Below are positions 15,620-23,636 of a stretch of DNA of 54,310 nt, one piece after another. The stretch lies in NCBI GenBank assembly GCA_905215015.1, contig CAJMOS010000005.1:1-54310 (forward strand). The letters run 5' to 3'. The notes under the pieces were generated by a model, which made no database searches, was not told the DNA's origin, and was given only the letters and a program-made list of their open reading frames with translations. Position 1 is the stretch's first letter; every line of letters starts with the position of its first letter. The position numbers were made by a program, and so were the translations under genes. This stretch comes from an uncultured bacterium (GTDB taxonomy: Bacteria > Spirochaetota > Spirochaetia > Sphaerochaetales > Sphaerochaetaceae).

Positions 15620-17881
15620 TTAGCAACTCTTTGCCGACGAGGATTCGATGCGCAGCCAGTTCTCGTCGTGTCTCGGATTCTTGCGCCCGTCTTCCATCGG
15701 GATGTTGCTTGCCTTGATGATGGCTACCTTGGTGTGCCAGCAAAGCGGTTCCTTTGTCAGGGACATCAGTTTCCCGGCCAGTTGCTCGGAACCCCGGTAG
15801 CTCGAGGCGAGCCAATGGGCGAGATTCTCCGGAGACACCATGCGCATTTCCGTGATGTCCTGGTAGGTGGTCTGGACATGTAGCCCGCTCTCCGCAAGAA
15901 GCTGCTCCAGATCCTTTCCTGTCCATGAGGAAAGGGCGGGACCCGCCACATGGTAGAGCGCTTCCTCGCAATCCTGCATCCGGGCTTTCGCCTCGCTGTC
16001 GGTGACGAAATCCGACAAACGGCTGCTCTCCGAGGGTATGGCTTGCGCAAGGGAGATGACGCCCCCTTTGGCCAGGTGGCCGGCAAGAAGGGGAATCCGC
16101 TCCTTCGCGTCCCTGAGCTTGTTCAGGATGTTCCGGCCCACCATGGCCTCGAAGAGCAGGTCCCGGTCAAGGGAGCCGAGGAGCTGCTCGATGCTCTGGC
16201 AGTGGATTTCCGGCCGGGAAATCTCGGGAAGGGTCTGGGCGTATCGGCTGATGTAGCTGGCCTGGTCCTGGTTCTCCACCTGGGCCACCACCAAGCCCTC
16301 AGGGACGAGGCGGTAGGCAGGCCAGAGCAGCATGCCGAAACCGGCGTTGAGCACCAGCACGCGGTCGCTCCGCCGAAGGTCGAGTTGCCCGTACAGCGTT
16401 TCCTTCAGCTTCCGTAGCATCGTTCCCCGTTCGCTGATCGTCCGGTTGACCCACATCTCCCGCTGCTTGTCTCCAGGAGAGTAGGAGAGGTTTTCCTGGT
16501 AGGCGTCGATGGCCGCATTCTCGATTTGTTCCTCGCGGCGCTCCAGCACCTGGTCGCGGATTTGTCTCTCGTAGCCGAGGTCCCCAGGCTGGTAGAAGAC
16601 CTTTCCCTGCAGGCTGGAGGGCAGGTATTGCTGGGCGACCCAGTGGTCCTTGTAGGAGTGGGGGTAGAGGTATCCATCCCCATGCCCGAATCCGTTGGAA
16701 TCCCGGCTGGCGTCCCGGAGATGGTTGGGGACTTCCGTCTGGGCGTTTTCTTCCTCGACCGTCTTCAAGGCGTCGAAGAAGGCGAGGGCGGAGTTGCTCT
16801 TCGGAGCGGTCGCCAGATAGAGCGCCGCATGGGTCAGGTGGAACCGCCCTTCAGGAAGCCCGATCCGGTCGAAGGCGTCCGCGTCGGCCTGCACGACGAC
16901 AATCGCCTGCGGGTCTGCCAGTCCGATATCCTCGCAGGCGCTGATCAGCATGCGGCGGAAGATGAAGCGCGGGTCCTCGCCCGCGGCCACCATCTTCGCC
17001 AGCCAATAGAGCGCCGCGTCGGGGTCCGAGCCACGCAGGGACTTGATGAAGGCGCTGATCACATCGAAGTGGTAGTCACCCTCCTTGTCGTAGAGGACGA
17101 CCTTGCGCTGGATGGACTCTTCGGCCGCCTCCCTGGTGATCAGGATCTCCTGCCCCGTGTCGACGGGCGGGAAGGGCTCGACCGATGTCTCGACGGCCAG
17201 CTGGAGCGCGTTGAGCAGGCTCCTGGCATCGCCGCTCGCCACCTCGACCAGGTGCTCCAAGGCACCTTTCTCGAACGAGATATGGTACTTCCCGTATCCG
17301 CGCTCCGGATCATGGAGCGCTTGCTGCGCGATGGCGAGGAGGTCTTCGTTGGTCAATGCCTTGAGCTGGAAGATCCGGGAACGGCTGACAAGCGCCGCGT
17401 TGACCTCGAAAAAGGGATTCTCGGTGGTGGCGCCGATGAAGATGACTGTGCCGTTCTCCACCCAGGGGAGCAGGGCGTCCTGCTGGCTCTTGTTCCAGCG
17501 GTGCACCTCGTCGACGAACAGGATCGTCCCTTGTCCGTAGTTCTCCATGCGTCGCTTTGCCAGCTCGATTTCCTCGCGTAGTTCCTTCACCCCGGTAAGG
17601 ACGGCGTTCAATGTGGAGAAATGGCGTTTGGTGGTGTTGGCGATCACCCGGGCCAGCGTGGTCTTCCCGGTTCCCGGGGGACCGTAGAAGATGACGCTGG
17701 AGAGCTGGTCCGCCTGGATGGCGCGCCGTAGCAGCCGTCCCTTTCCGACGATGTGGTCCTGCCCGATATACTCGTCCAGCGTCCGGGGACGCATGCGGTA
17801 GGCCAACGGCTGGCTCTTCGTGTCACGCTGGGCCGCCATGGCAAAAAGGCTGGAGGTCGTTGTGTCCTGCTTTCCCGCCAT
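15620..17881 (-). CDS. rarA: RarA/MgsA-like replication-associated AAA+ ATPase with long C-terminal extension
   Basis: A 753-residue protein. Residues about 1-440 are a canonical RarA clamp-loader-like ATPase acting at stalled replication forks: MRPRTLDEYIGQDHI, Walker A FYGPPGTGKTTLA, Walker B TILFVDEVHRW, sensor 1 FIGATTENPFFEVN, arginine-finger region SRSRIF, then the helical domain (SGDARSLLNALQLA, LRGSDPDAALYWLAKM, DIGLADPQA). Residues about 470-753 form a second domain not found in the usual 440-residue protein: a Rossmann-like motif VLVLNAGFGMLLWPA and following strands look like a SAM-methyltransferase-type fold, with no recognisable catalytic motif. Its ATG overlaps the stop of the upstream lipoprotein gene (TGATG), so the pair is coupled. 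Confidence 0.9.
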   Translation of the reverse strand: MAGKQDTTTSSLFAMAAQRDTKSQPLAYRMRPRTLDEYIGQDHIVGKGRLLRRAIQADQLSSVIFYGPPGTGKTTLARVIANTTKRHFSTLNAVLTGVKELREEIELAKRRMENYGQGTILFVDEVHRWNKSQQDALLPWVENGTVIFIGATTENPFFEVNAALVSRSRIFQLKALTNEDLLAIAQQALHDPERGYGKYHISFEKGALEHLVEVASGDARSLLNALQLAVETSVEPFPPVDTGQEILITREAAEESIQRKVVLYDKEGDYHFDVISAFIKSLRGSDPDAALYWLAKMVAAGEDPRFIFRRMLISACEDIGLADPQAIVVVQADADAFDRIGLPEGRFHLTHAALYLATAPKSNSALAFFDALKTVEEENAQTEVPNHLRDASRDSNGFGHGDGYLYPHSYKDHWVAQQYLPSSLQGKVFYQPGDLGYERQIRDQVLERREEQIENAAIDAYQENLSYSPGDKQREMWVNRTISERGTMLRKLKETLYGQLDLRRSDRVLVLNAGFGMLLWPAYRLVPEGLVVAQVENQDQASYISRYAQTLPEISRPEIHCQSIEQLLGSLDRDLLFEAMVGRNILNKLRDAKERIPLLAGHLAKGGVISLAQAIPSESSRLSDFVTDSEAKARMQDCEEALYHVAGPALSSWTGKDLEQLLAESGLHVQTTYQDITEMRMVSPENLAHWLASSYRGSEQLAGKLMSLTKEPLCWHTKVAIIKASNIPMEDGRKNPRHDENWLRIESSSAKSC

Positions 17882-18573
17882 CAGGGATTCCTCCCGCTGA
17901 AGAACTCATACAGGCTTCCCGTGCCCAGCGGCCTCGGAGTGGTACGCACGTCGATTTCTTCCTTTTTCAGTTCAGCGAGGAACTGGTCGTGGAAGAAGAG
18001 GCAAAAGTCCTCGATGGATGGGAGCGTGATGGCAGGATAGGAGCCGCTATTGGTCGCCTGCTTGCCCCTTGCCCAGATCTCGTAGTCGGTGGCGATGGTG
18101 GAAAGGGTGCGGAGCTGTTCGGTCAATCCCGGCTCCAACTGTTGGTTGATTGCCGCTTGCCACTGGCCTCCGACCTGCTCTTCCAGCAAGGACGACATGC
18201 CATCGTCCCGTTCCATCAGCTTGTCCGGGTCTTCGATGACCAGGCTGGATGCATACTCCTCAACCTGTATCTTGCTTTGGACCGCCGCCTGCCTGAACAG
18301 TTCGGCCATCGCGGTTTTCCAGCTTTCCAGCCGGTCTCTGATCAGCGGAATCTCGGAGTGCTCCGCCATCGCCTTGGCCTGGTCGCCCAGGTAGCTTTCC
18401 ACGGGGATGCGGGAGAACAGGTCCGGATCGACCTGCACGCTCGCCTGTACCAGAGCGGAACGGAGCGCCCCTTCCTGTTGCTGCTGGCTGTACGAGGCTC
18501 TGGCCTGACCGCCAGTGGCGCAGGAGACGCAAAGAAGTGCAAGAAGAAGCGTGATGGAACCGATGGAGCGCAT
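17881..18573 (-). CDS. Putative lipoprotein of unknown function
   Basis: A 230-residue protein with a lipoprotein signal peptide: ITLLLALLCVSC places the lipidated Cys at about residue 18, with a spirochaete-style bulky -3 to -1 region, followed by ATGGQA. The mature part is mostly helical and polar and contains WKTAMAELFRQAAVQSKI and LEPGLTEQLRTLSTIATDY; I do not recognise a family. It is translationally coupled to rarA, a surprising pairing of an envelope protein with a replication ATPase. The -10 box TATACT (18580-18585) lies only six bases before the ATG and there is no Shine-Dalgarno, so the mRNA is probably leaderless. Confidence 0.75.
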   Translation of the reverse strand: MRSIGSITLLLALLCVSCATGGQARASYSQQQQEGALRSALVQASVQVDPDLFSRIPVESYLGDQAKAMAEHSEIPLIRDRLESWKTAMAELFRQAAVQSKIQVEEYASSLVIEDPDKLMERDDGMSSLLEEQVGGQWQAAINQQLEPGLTEQLRTLSTIATDYEIWARGKQATNSGSYPAITLPSIEDFCLFFHDQFLAELKKEEIDVRTTPRPLGTGSLYEFFSGRNP

Positions 18574-18746
18574 GGAAAAAGTATAGCATTCCTCTCTTCC
18601 GCTTGCCTAGGTTGTCCCTTTGGGGGTACAGGTCGTTCCACGAAGCGGATAGCCGGCACGCTGGGCCGGGAGGCAAGCACCTTCCGGGTCCTGTTGGATG
18701 GTTGCTCCCCATCGTGTGGAGATTGGTGAACCTCGCCGGTCTTGCA

Positions 18747-18775
18747 TTGACGAGAGGGAAAAACCTACCTATCTT
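18747..18775 (+). promoter_or_regulatory. Promoter of the Bax-inhibitor-1 gene
   Basis: TTGACG (18747-18752), a 17-base spacer and TATCTT (18770-18775), followed after a normal leader by AAGGAG and the ATG at 18797. Confidence 0.7.
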
Positions 18776-18796
18776 TAGTCATAAGGAGAGAACGCC

Positions 18797-19510
18797 ATGA
18801 TTGAACAGAGAACGGAGATGCTCCGTGACGTGAAGGTCCGCGAGCAGAGCCTTTTGAGAAACGTATACCTGTGGATGACTCTCGCCCTTGCGGTGACCGC
18901 AATGGTCGCCTATGGCGTGGCCGTCAACCCGAGCCTGATGCTGGTTTTCTATGGAAATCCGATGATGATGATTTTGCTGGTGGTCGCCGAGTTCGCGATT
19001 GTGTTCTTCCTGGGCGCCCGGCTCCAGACGATGAGCAAGGGTGCCGCCATCGGCTCGTTCCTTGCCTACTCGGTCTTGAACGGAGTGATGTTCAGCACAA
19101 TCTTCTACGTCTACAACTTGGGCGCCATTTTCAAAGCCTTCAGCGTCGCCGCGGTGATGTTTCTCGGCATGAGCCTGTACGCCAGCACGACCAAGAGGGA
19201 TTTGAATTCCTGGGGCTACTATCTGATGGTTTCCCTGTGGGGACTGGTGATCGCGACCCTGATGAACATGTTCTTCCGTTCTTCGGGCATGGACTACATC
19301 ATCTCCATCCTTGGAGTGGTCATCTTCATGGGCCTGACCGCATGGGACACCCAGAAGGTGGTGCAGGTGAACAACCAGTACGCATGGGATATGGACGAGG
19401 AAACCTTCTCCAAGCTTGGCGTGGTTTTCGCCCTGAGCCTGTATCTGGATTTCCTGAACATCTTCCTGTATCTGCTGCGGTTCTTCAGCAACGGCGACCG
19501 CCGCAACTGA
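18797..19510 (+). CDS. Bax inhibitor-1/YccA-family membrane protein
   Basis: A 237-residue polytopic membrane protein with seven hydrophobic segments. Typical family features are the N-terminal LLRNVYLWMTLALAVTAMVA, GAAIGSFLAYSVLNG-like helix 3 (KGAAIGSFLAYSVLNGVMFS), ASTTKRDLNSWG between helices, and the C-terminal GLTAWDTQKV with the Asp thought to act in pH-gated ion leak in YetJ-type homologues. The ending LYLDFLNIFLYLLRFF is characteristic. It has its own promoter and terminator, so it is monocistronic. The role in bacteria is incompletely known (calcium leak, stress tolerance). Confidence 0.93.
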   Translation: MIEQRTEMLRDVKVREQSLLRNVYLWMTLALAVTAMVAYGVAVNPSLMLVFYGNPMMMILLVVAEFAIVFFLGARLQTMSKGAAIGSFLAYSVLNGVMFSTIFYVYNLGAIFKAFSVAAVMFLGMSLYASTTKRDLNSWGYYLMVSLWGLVIATLMNMFFRSSGMDYIISILGVVIFMGLTAWDTQKVVQVNNQYAWDMDEETFSKLGVVFALSLYLDFLNIFLYLLRFFSNGDRRN

Positions 19511-19530
19511 GCCGGCGGACACGGCGTCGG

Positions 19531-19550
19531 AGGCTCCCTTCGGGGAGCCT
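19531..19550 (+). terminator. Terminator after the Bax-inhibitor-1 gene
   Basis: Perfect arms AGGCTCCC and GGGAGCCT with a stable TTCG tetraloop, 21 bases after the stop and followed by TTTG. It may serve the convergent DRTGG gene too, whose stop is 3 bases away. Confidence 0.8.
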
Positions 19551-19553
19551 TTG

Positions 19554-19874
19554 CTATATCCAGGAGCCAACCTGCTTGAGGAAGGAATAGCTGTCCAAGG
19601 GAGTGGATAGCAGGTTCAGGTGATGCTCCTTGGCAAGCTGTACAAGGCCCTCTTCGGGACGTTCGCACCCGGTCAGGACGACGGCCGGAAGGTGGCAGGC
19701 AACGGCGACCGCCAGCGTGTTCCGCTGGTTCTGCATGGTCACGAGCAGCGAGCCCCGCCTTGCATGGGCGAGCACGTCGCTCAACAGGTCCCCTACATAG
19801 CAACCCGTAAGTTCCTTGTCTTCCTCCACCAGATTCCATACGGTCCCGTATCTGGCGATTTGTCGTGGTGTCAT
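19554..19874 (-). CDS. DRTGG-domain protein
   Basis: A 106-residue cytoplasmic protein consisting of one DRTGG domain: TGCYVGDLLSDVLAHARRGS, LLVTMQNQRNTLAVAVAC, LPAVVLTGC, ending in LLSTPLDSYSFLK. Such stand-alone domains are often found near redox or hydrogenase genes and in phosphotransacetylase-like proteins, and are presumed ligand-binding regulators. The start at 19874 is chosen because the domain is complete from there. The -10 TATACT (19881-19886) ends six bases before the ATG with ggagcc between, again suggesting a leaderless or near-leaderless mRNA. It is divergent from the pseudouridine synthase gene; their starts are 69 bases apart. Confidence 0.75.
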   Translation of the reverse strand: MTPRQIARYGTVWNLVEEDKELTGCYVGDLLSDVLAHARRGSLLVTMQNQRNTLAVAVACHLPAVVLTGCERPEEGLVQLAKEHHLNLLSTPLDSYSFLKQVGSWI

Positions 19875-19943
19875 GGCTCCAGTATAGTAGCTTTGCGCCG
19901 CAGCGCTATAGGAAAAATCCAGAGGCTGGGCTATGATGGGGGC

Positions 19944-20657
19944 ATGGACATGCATATCATCGCGCAAACACCCTATTATCTTGTCGTCGACAAGCCGAGC
20001 GGGCTTCCCTCTGTACCCTTGAAGAAGGATCCGGAAACCAAGGACACCCTGCTGGGCCGTCTGAGACAGACATATCCCGAAATCATGAGATTCGGCAAGA
20101 ATCCCTGGGAGGGGGGCATGCTCCATCGTCTGGACACCCTCACCCGCGGGCTGGTGCTTGTCGCCCGCGACCAGAACTCCTACGCCATGCTCTGCAAGCA
20201 GCAGGAGGCAGGCCTGGTCGTCAAGGACTATCTTGCCGTCAGCAGCGTCAAGCGTGGACAGCTTCCTGTCGGCTTTCCGCCGTTCCCCTACGGGGATATC
20301 GCTGACGGCCAGGAGCATCTGGTCGGCTCCTGGTTCCGCGCCTATGGGGAGAAGGGAAGCGTGGTCCGGCCGGTGGACAAGGACGCCCCGAAGCAGTGGA
20401 AAAGCAAGACGAGCGGAGTCTGGTATGAGACCCGCGTCAAGCTGATCGACGAGCAGGAGGGAACGCGTTCCTTCGCCTGCCAGCTGGCAAGCGGTTTCCG
20501 CCACCAGATCCGCTGCCATCTTGCCTGGGCGGGCTACCCCCTGGACGGGGACGCCAGCTACCGGGGGCTGAAGGACCGGCCCTTCGGCCTGACCGCCGTG
20601 GGAATTTCCTTCCTCGACCCGGTGAGCAAGAAGCCGGTCCATTATACGTTGCAGTAA
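19944..20657 (+). CDS. RluA-family RNA pseudouridine synthase
   Basis: A 237-residue enzyme that isomerises uridine to pseudouridine in rRNA or tRNA. The N-terminal strand YYLVVDKPSGLPS and the catalytic motif HRLDTLTRGLVLVARD (nucleophilic Asp) are both present, followed by VVKDYLAV, and by FRHQIRCHLAWAGYPLDGD near the end. No S4 RNA-binding domain is present, as in the shorter RluA-type members; the RNA target cannot be given. ATG 19944 is used (another Met at 19950). The -10 TATGAT (19932-19937) lies six bases upstream of the ATG with gggggc between. Confidence 0.9.
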   Translation: MDMHIIAQTPYYLVVDKPSGLPSVPLKKDPETKDTLLGRLRQTYPEIMRFGKNPWEGGMLHRLDTLTRGLVLVARDQNSYAMLCKQQEAGLVVKDYLAVSSVKRGQLPVGFPPFPYGDIADGQEHLVGSWFRAYGEKGSVVRPVDKDAPKQWKSKTSGVWYETRVKLIDEQEGTRSFACQLASGFRHQIRCHLAWAGYPLDGDASYRGLKDRPFGLTAVGISFLDPVSKKPVHYTLQ

Positions 20658-20676
20658 CCAGACGGATGCCGATGCC

Positions 20677-20700
20677 GGGGAACGTCCTTTCGCATTCCCC
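20677..20700. terminator. Weak stem-loop between convergent pseudouridine synthase and purU genes
   Basis: GGGGAA (20677-20682) can pair with TTCCCC (20695-20700) in the 64-base convergent gap. The loop is long and there is no U-tract, so it is only a candidate bidirectional terminator. Confidence 0.25.
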
Positions 20701-20721
20701 CGTGCGGCCATGCCGCCAGGA

Positions 20722-21588
20722 TTACCGCTCGAGGCCGAAGACGATGGTGCGGTTCTTCCAGATGATGATGCGGCTCTCCAGGTGCGCCTGCACCGCGCGG
20801 GCCAGCACCCGCCTTTCCACATCCTTTCCCACCTCGCGGAGTCCTGAAGCGGTGAACTCGTGGTTGACCCTCACCACGTCCTGCTCGATGATCGGGCCCT
20901 GGTCCAGGTCGCACGAAGCGTAGTGGGCGGTCGCGCCGATCAGCTTCACGCCCCGGTCATAGGCCTGCTGGTAGGGATTTGCGCCCTGGAATGCGGGAAG
21001 GAACCCATGGTGGATGTTGATGATCCTGCCCTGCCATTCGTTGATGAAATCCTCGGAGAGGATCTGCATGTACCTGGCGAGGACGACCAGGTCGATATCG
21101 AAGCGCTTGAGCAGGTCGCGCACTTTCGCCTCCTGTTCCTCCTTGTGGCCCTTCACCATCGGAAAGCAATAGAAGGGGATGCGGAACTGGTTGGCGATAT
21201 ACTCCAGGTCGGGATGGTTGCTGATGATGAGCGGAATCTCGCAGCGCAGGTCCCCCTCGGCATTGCGGGAGAGCAGGTCGTACAGGCAGTGGCTGGTCTT
21301 GCTCACCATCAGCGCCACCCGGCTGCGGTAGTCGGAGTAGTGGATCGACCAGTTGAGGCCCTGCTCCTTTGCGAAGGCGCCGAAGGCGTCGGAAAGTTCC
21401 TTCCGCGAGCCCTTCATGTCGTTCATGTCCAGTTCCAGGCGCATGAAGAAGACGTGTTCGTAGTCGTCGGTATGCTGCTGGCAGTGCAGGACGTTGAAGC
21501 CCTGTTCGTAAAACCACGAGGTGACTTTGGCCAGGATGCCCCGTTGGTCGGCGCTCTGGATCAGGATGATGACCTTCTTGTTATCCAT
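20722..21588 (-). CDS. purU: Formyltetrahydrofolate deformylase
   Basis: A 288-residue enzyme that hydrolyses 10-formyl-tetrahydrofolate to formate and tetrahydrofolate, balancing the one-carbon pool and feeding formate to purine synthesis. Residues about 5-80 are an ACT domain (LIQSADQRGILAKVTSWFYE) and residues about 90-288 the formyltransferase fold with catalytic Asn in ISNHPDLEY, His in IINIHHGFLPAF and Asp in CDLDQGPIIEQD. The start at 21588 overlaps the end of xseB by 8 bases, so it ends a coupled xseA-xseB-purU operon. Length matches the family. Confidence 0.94.
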   Translation of the reverse strand: MDNKKVIILIQSADQRGILAKVTSWFYEQGFNVLHCQQHTDDYEHVFFMRLELDMNDMKGSRKELSDAFGAFAKEQGLNWSIHYSDYRSRVALMVSKTSHCLYDLLSRNAEGDLRCEIPLIISNHPDLEYIANQFRIPFYCFPMVKGHKEEQEAKVRDLLKRFDIDLVVLARYMQILSEDFINEWQGRIINIHHGFLPAFQGANPYQQAYDRGVKLIGATAHYASCDLDQGPIIEQDVVRVNHEFTASGLREVGKDVERRVLARAVQAHLESRIIIWKNRTIVFGLER

Positions 21589-21808
21589 TTGCCTTGTCCT
21601 CCTCGAGGGGCTCCACGGAAAGCCCGTCCGCGGCGCTTCCGCTGACGATCTCGACCTTCCGTTTGGCCTCGGAAAGCTGTTTCTCCAGCTTCCGGACCAA
21701 GGCGATTCCCTCCTCGTACAGCTTGATGCTGGTTTCGAGGTCCGTGTCTTCCGCACCGAGCTTCTCGGTGATTTCCTGTACTTTCTTCAGGTCCTGTGCG
21801 AATGCCAT
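21581..21808 (-). CDS. xseB: Exodeoxyribonuclease VII small subunit
   Basis: A 75-residue protein, the usual size for XseB, which coats the long helices of XseA to form the single-strand-specific exonuclease VII. LETSIKLYEEGIALVRKLEK is the family's signature helical hairpin, followed by an acidic tail. ATG 21808 follows AAGGAG by five bases. It begins 2 bases after the xseA stop and overlaps purU by 8 bases. Confidence 0.93.
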   Translation of the reverse strand: MAFAQDLKKVQEITEKLGAEDTDLETSIKLYEEGIALVRKLEKQLSEAKRKVEIVSGSAADGLSVEPLEEDKANG

Positions 21809-21810
21809 AG

Positions 21811-23145
21811 TCACTCCTTGACCACAGCGGCCAGATGGCCGTCCTGCAGTCGGATATCGATCGTGCCGCCTTTTGCCGCGTCACGGGTATGCGCGATGAG
21901 CTTTCCATTTGCGTCGGTGACGACGCTGTAGCCCCTCTTCAATACGGCAAGAGGGGAAAGTGCTTCGAGCTGCGCCTCGATGGCGCATAGCGAGGATGAG
22001 GTCCGTTCGACCTTGTGCCCGATCGCCAAGGCAAGCAGTTGCTTCCGCCCATCGAGGGATACTTCCAGTTTCCGGACCTTGTCCAACGGACTGGACTGGG
22101 AAAGCAGGCCCTTGAGCAGGGCGAGCCGATGTCCCTTGTCCACCAACAGCCGCTGGATCGCGTCCCGGAGCGATTCCTCGCTGGTGGCCAGCTGGTACTC
22201 CCGCTCGCCGATCTTCCGTTCGACGCTCTGCCTCATCAGCTTCTGGCTGGCAAGCTGGAGCTTCGCTTCGGCCTGGGAAAGGTGCTTCGCGATCGAGGCT
22301 GCAAGCAGGTTGTCCGCCGCATGCACCTGCTCGACCAGGTCATAGTAGCCTTGGCTGACCAGCTCGGCGGCCGCTGACGGGGTAGGGGCGCGCATGTCGG
22401 CGACAAAGTCGCTGATCGCCCAGTCGATCTCGTGCCCGACTCCGCTGACGACGGGAATCCCGCTGTCGTAGATTGCCTGGATGACGCAGTCCTCGCTGAA
22501 AGGGGCCAGGTCTTCGACCGAGCCGCCGCCACGTCCGACAATCAGTACGTCGCAAAGTCCCAGGAGGTTCGCCTCCTGGATCCTTCTGGCGATTGCCTCG
22601 GCCGCTCCCTCTCCCTGCACGGCGCAGGGGAGGACGATGACGTCCAGCCCGGGAGCCCTGCGCCCGAGAATCTGCAGGACGTCTTGCAGGGCGGCGCCGG
22701 TGGGGCTGGTGACGACTCCCACCTTCTTCGGATAGCGGGGAAGGGGGACCTTATGGGCGGGATCGAAATAGCCAAGCGCGTTGTATTTCTGCTTGCGTTC
22801 CTCGATTTGCGCCAGCAGGTTGCCGGTTCCGGCGAGGGTGATCGAGTCGCAGACAATCTGGTAGGAACCCCGCTGGGCCCAGACATCCAGATGGCCGGAC
22901 ACCACCACCTGGTCCCCGTTCTTCGGGGTGAATGGAACCCTCCAGGACTTGCTTTTGAACATGACGCAGCCGATCAGGGAGTCGCGGTCCTTCAGGCTGA
23001 AGAACCAGTGGCCGGAGGAGGATGGCCTCCAGTCGCTGACCTCTCCCGTCACCTTCAGGCCATAGAAACCCTGTTCAAGCGTGGTCTTGATCAGGGTGGT
23101 CAGCTGGGTGACCGTCATTTCCATTGCGAACAGGTCGGATTGCAT
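21811..23145 (-). CDS. xseA: Exodeoxyribonuclease VII large subunit
   Basis: A 444-residue catalytic subunit of exonuclease VII, which degrades single-stranded DNA from both ends in recombination and repair. An N-terminal OB fold (about 10-110: VTGEVSDWRPSSSGHWFFSL, CVMF) precedes the catalytic domain with VGVVTSPTGAALQDVL, DVLIVGRGGGSVEDLAPF and PVVSGVGHEIDWAISDFVAD; a long helical region (about 290-400) and a terminal PLAVLKRGYSVV segment follow. I chose ATG 23145 (MQSDLFAM). A TATACT on the minus strand (23153-23158) ends seven bases before it and no ribosome-binding site is visible, so this may also be a leaderless message. First gene of xseA-xseB-purU. Confidence 0.93.
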   Translation of the reverse strand: MQSDLFAMEMTVTQLTTLIKTTLEQGFYGLKVTGEVSDWRPSSSGHWFFSLKDRDSLIGCVMFKSKSWRVPFTPKNGDQVVVSGHLDVWAQRGSYQIVCDSITLAGTGNLLAQIEERKQKYNALGYFDPAHKVPLPRYPKKVGVVTSPTGAALQDVLQILGRRAPGLDVIVLPCAVQGEGAAEAIARRIQEANLLGLCDVLIVGRGGGSVEDLAPFSEDCVIQAIYDSGIPVVSGVGHEIDWAISDFVADMRAPTPSAAAELVSQGYYDLVEQVHAADNLLAASIAKHLSQAEAKLQLASQKLMRQSVERKIGEREYQLATSEESLRDAIQRLLVDKGHRLALLKGLLSQSSPLDKVRKLEVSLDGRKQLLALAIGHKVERTSSSLCAIEAQLEALSPLAVLKRGYSVVTDANGKLIAHTRDAAKGGTIDIRLQDGHLAAVVKE

Positions 23146-23160
23146 GGGACCAAGTATAGC

Positions 23161-23198
23161 GGAAAAAGAAAAAGAGCGCACCATCCGGTACGCTCTTT
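23161..23198 (-). terminator. Rho-independent terminator of the ferredoxin gene
   Basis: On the minus strand the arms at 23187-23198 and 23171-23182 pair over 12 positions with one mismatch (AAAGAGCG core), with a 4-base loop, followed by TTCTTTTTCC. It lies about 25 bases after the ferredoxin stop and just before the xseA promoter region. Confidence 0.85.
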
Positions 23199-23222
23199 CC
23201 TATACGCTTCTTGGAGAAACAA

Positions 23223-23393
23223 TCAGTCGATGTGCTCGATGGAACCGGTGGGGCAGACATCGGCGCAGGTGCCGCAGTCAACGCACACGTTCGGGTCGAT
23301 CTTGTAGATGTCGCCCTCGCTGATAGCGCCGGAGGGGCACTCGGACTGGCAGGTACCACAAGCAACACACGTATCTTTAATTCTGTAAGCCAT
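23223..23393 (-). CDS. Ferredoxin, 2[4Fe-4S]
   Basis: A 56-residue clostridial-type ferredoxin with two CxxCxxCxxxCP cluster motifs: CVACGTCQSECP and CVDCGTCADVCP. It carries electrons for pyruvate:ferredoxin oxidoreductase, hydrogenase and similar enzymes in anaerobes. The start at 23393 (MAYRIKDT) follows AAGGAG; an upstream in-frame Met would add six residues. It has its own promoter and terminator. A GTTAG-N6-CTAAC box about 110 bases upstream of the start codon matches the feoAB operator, suggesting iron-dependent expression. Confidence 0.96.
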   Translation of the reverse strand: MAYRIKDTCVACGTCQSECPSGAISEGDIYKIDPNVCVDCGTCADVCPTGSIEHID

Positions 23394-23423
23394 GATGAAC
23401 TCCTTGTTCACGAATTTGCCCTA

Positions 23424-23452
23424 ATGATAGCCTCAGGCCTTTCTGACGTCAA
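23424..23452 (-). promoter_or_regulatory. Promoter of the ferredoxin gene
   Basis: Read on the minus strand, TTGACG (23452-23447), 17 bases, then TATCAT (23429-23424), followed by a normal leader with AAGGAG before the ATG at 23393. Confidence 0.75.
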
Positions 23453-23503
23453 GGGATTTGGCGATTGTTCGCCTTTTCAAACTGATATGCAGTAAACAGT
23501 TAT

Positions 23504-23521
23504 GGTTAGTATTTCCTAACC
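23504..23521. promoter_or_regulatory. Putative iron-responsive box upstream of ferredoxin
   Basis: GGTTAG-tatttc-CTAACC is a perfect 6-base inverted repeat with the same GTTAG-N6-CTAAC pattern as the feoAB operator at 11271-11294. It lies about 50 bases upstream of the ferredoxin -35 box. Shared motif plus iron-related neighbours argue for common control; the distance to the promoter leaves room for doubt. Confidence 0.5.
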
Positions 23522-23598
23522 TTGTGGGAGGAATTGCCTATCTCTTAAGAGTATAGGGAAAGGGAGGGACAAGGCCCCGCGTCTGAGCCGCATCCAAG

Positions 23599-23626
23599 GA
23601 TTCCCCGGGGGAGGACCCGGAGAATC
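23599..23626. terminator. Strong stem-loop after the FAD oxidoreductase gene
   Basis: Eleven-base arms GATTCCCCGGG (23599-23609) and CCCGGAGAATC (23616-23626) pair with one G-T pair around a 6-base loop, 10 bases beyond the minus-strand stop at 23637. A TTTT run lies on the plus-strand side, so it may work best in that direction. A CTCTTAAGAG palindrome at about 23545-23554 lies between it and the iron box. Confidence 0.55.
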
Positions 23627-23636
23627 TTTTGGGCTC

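Noticed and set aside
16941..17740. rarA as DNA polymerase III gamma/tau clamp loader
   Set aside because: The segment AYRMRPRTLDEYIGQ, ATTENPFFEVN and the lack of the zinc-finger Cys residues of DnaX match RarA/MgsA instead.
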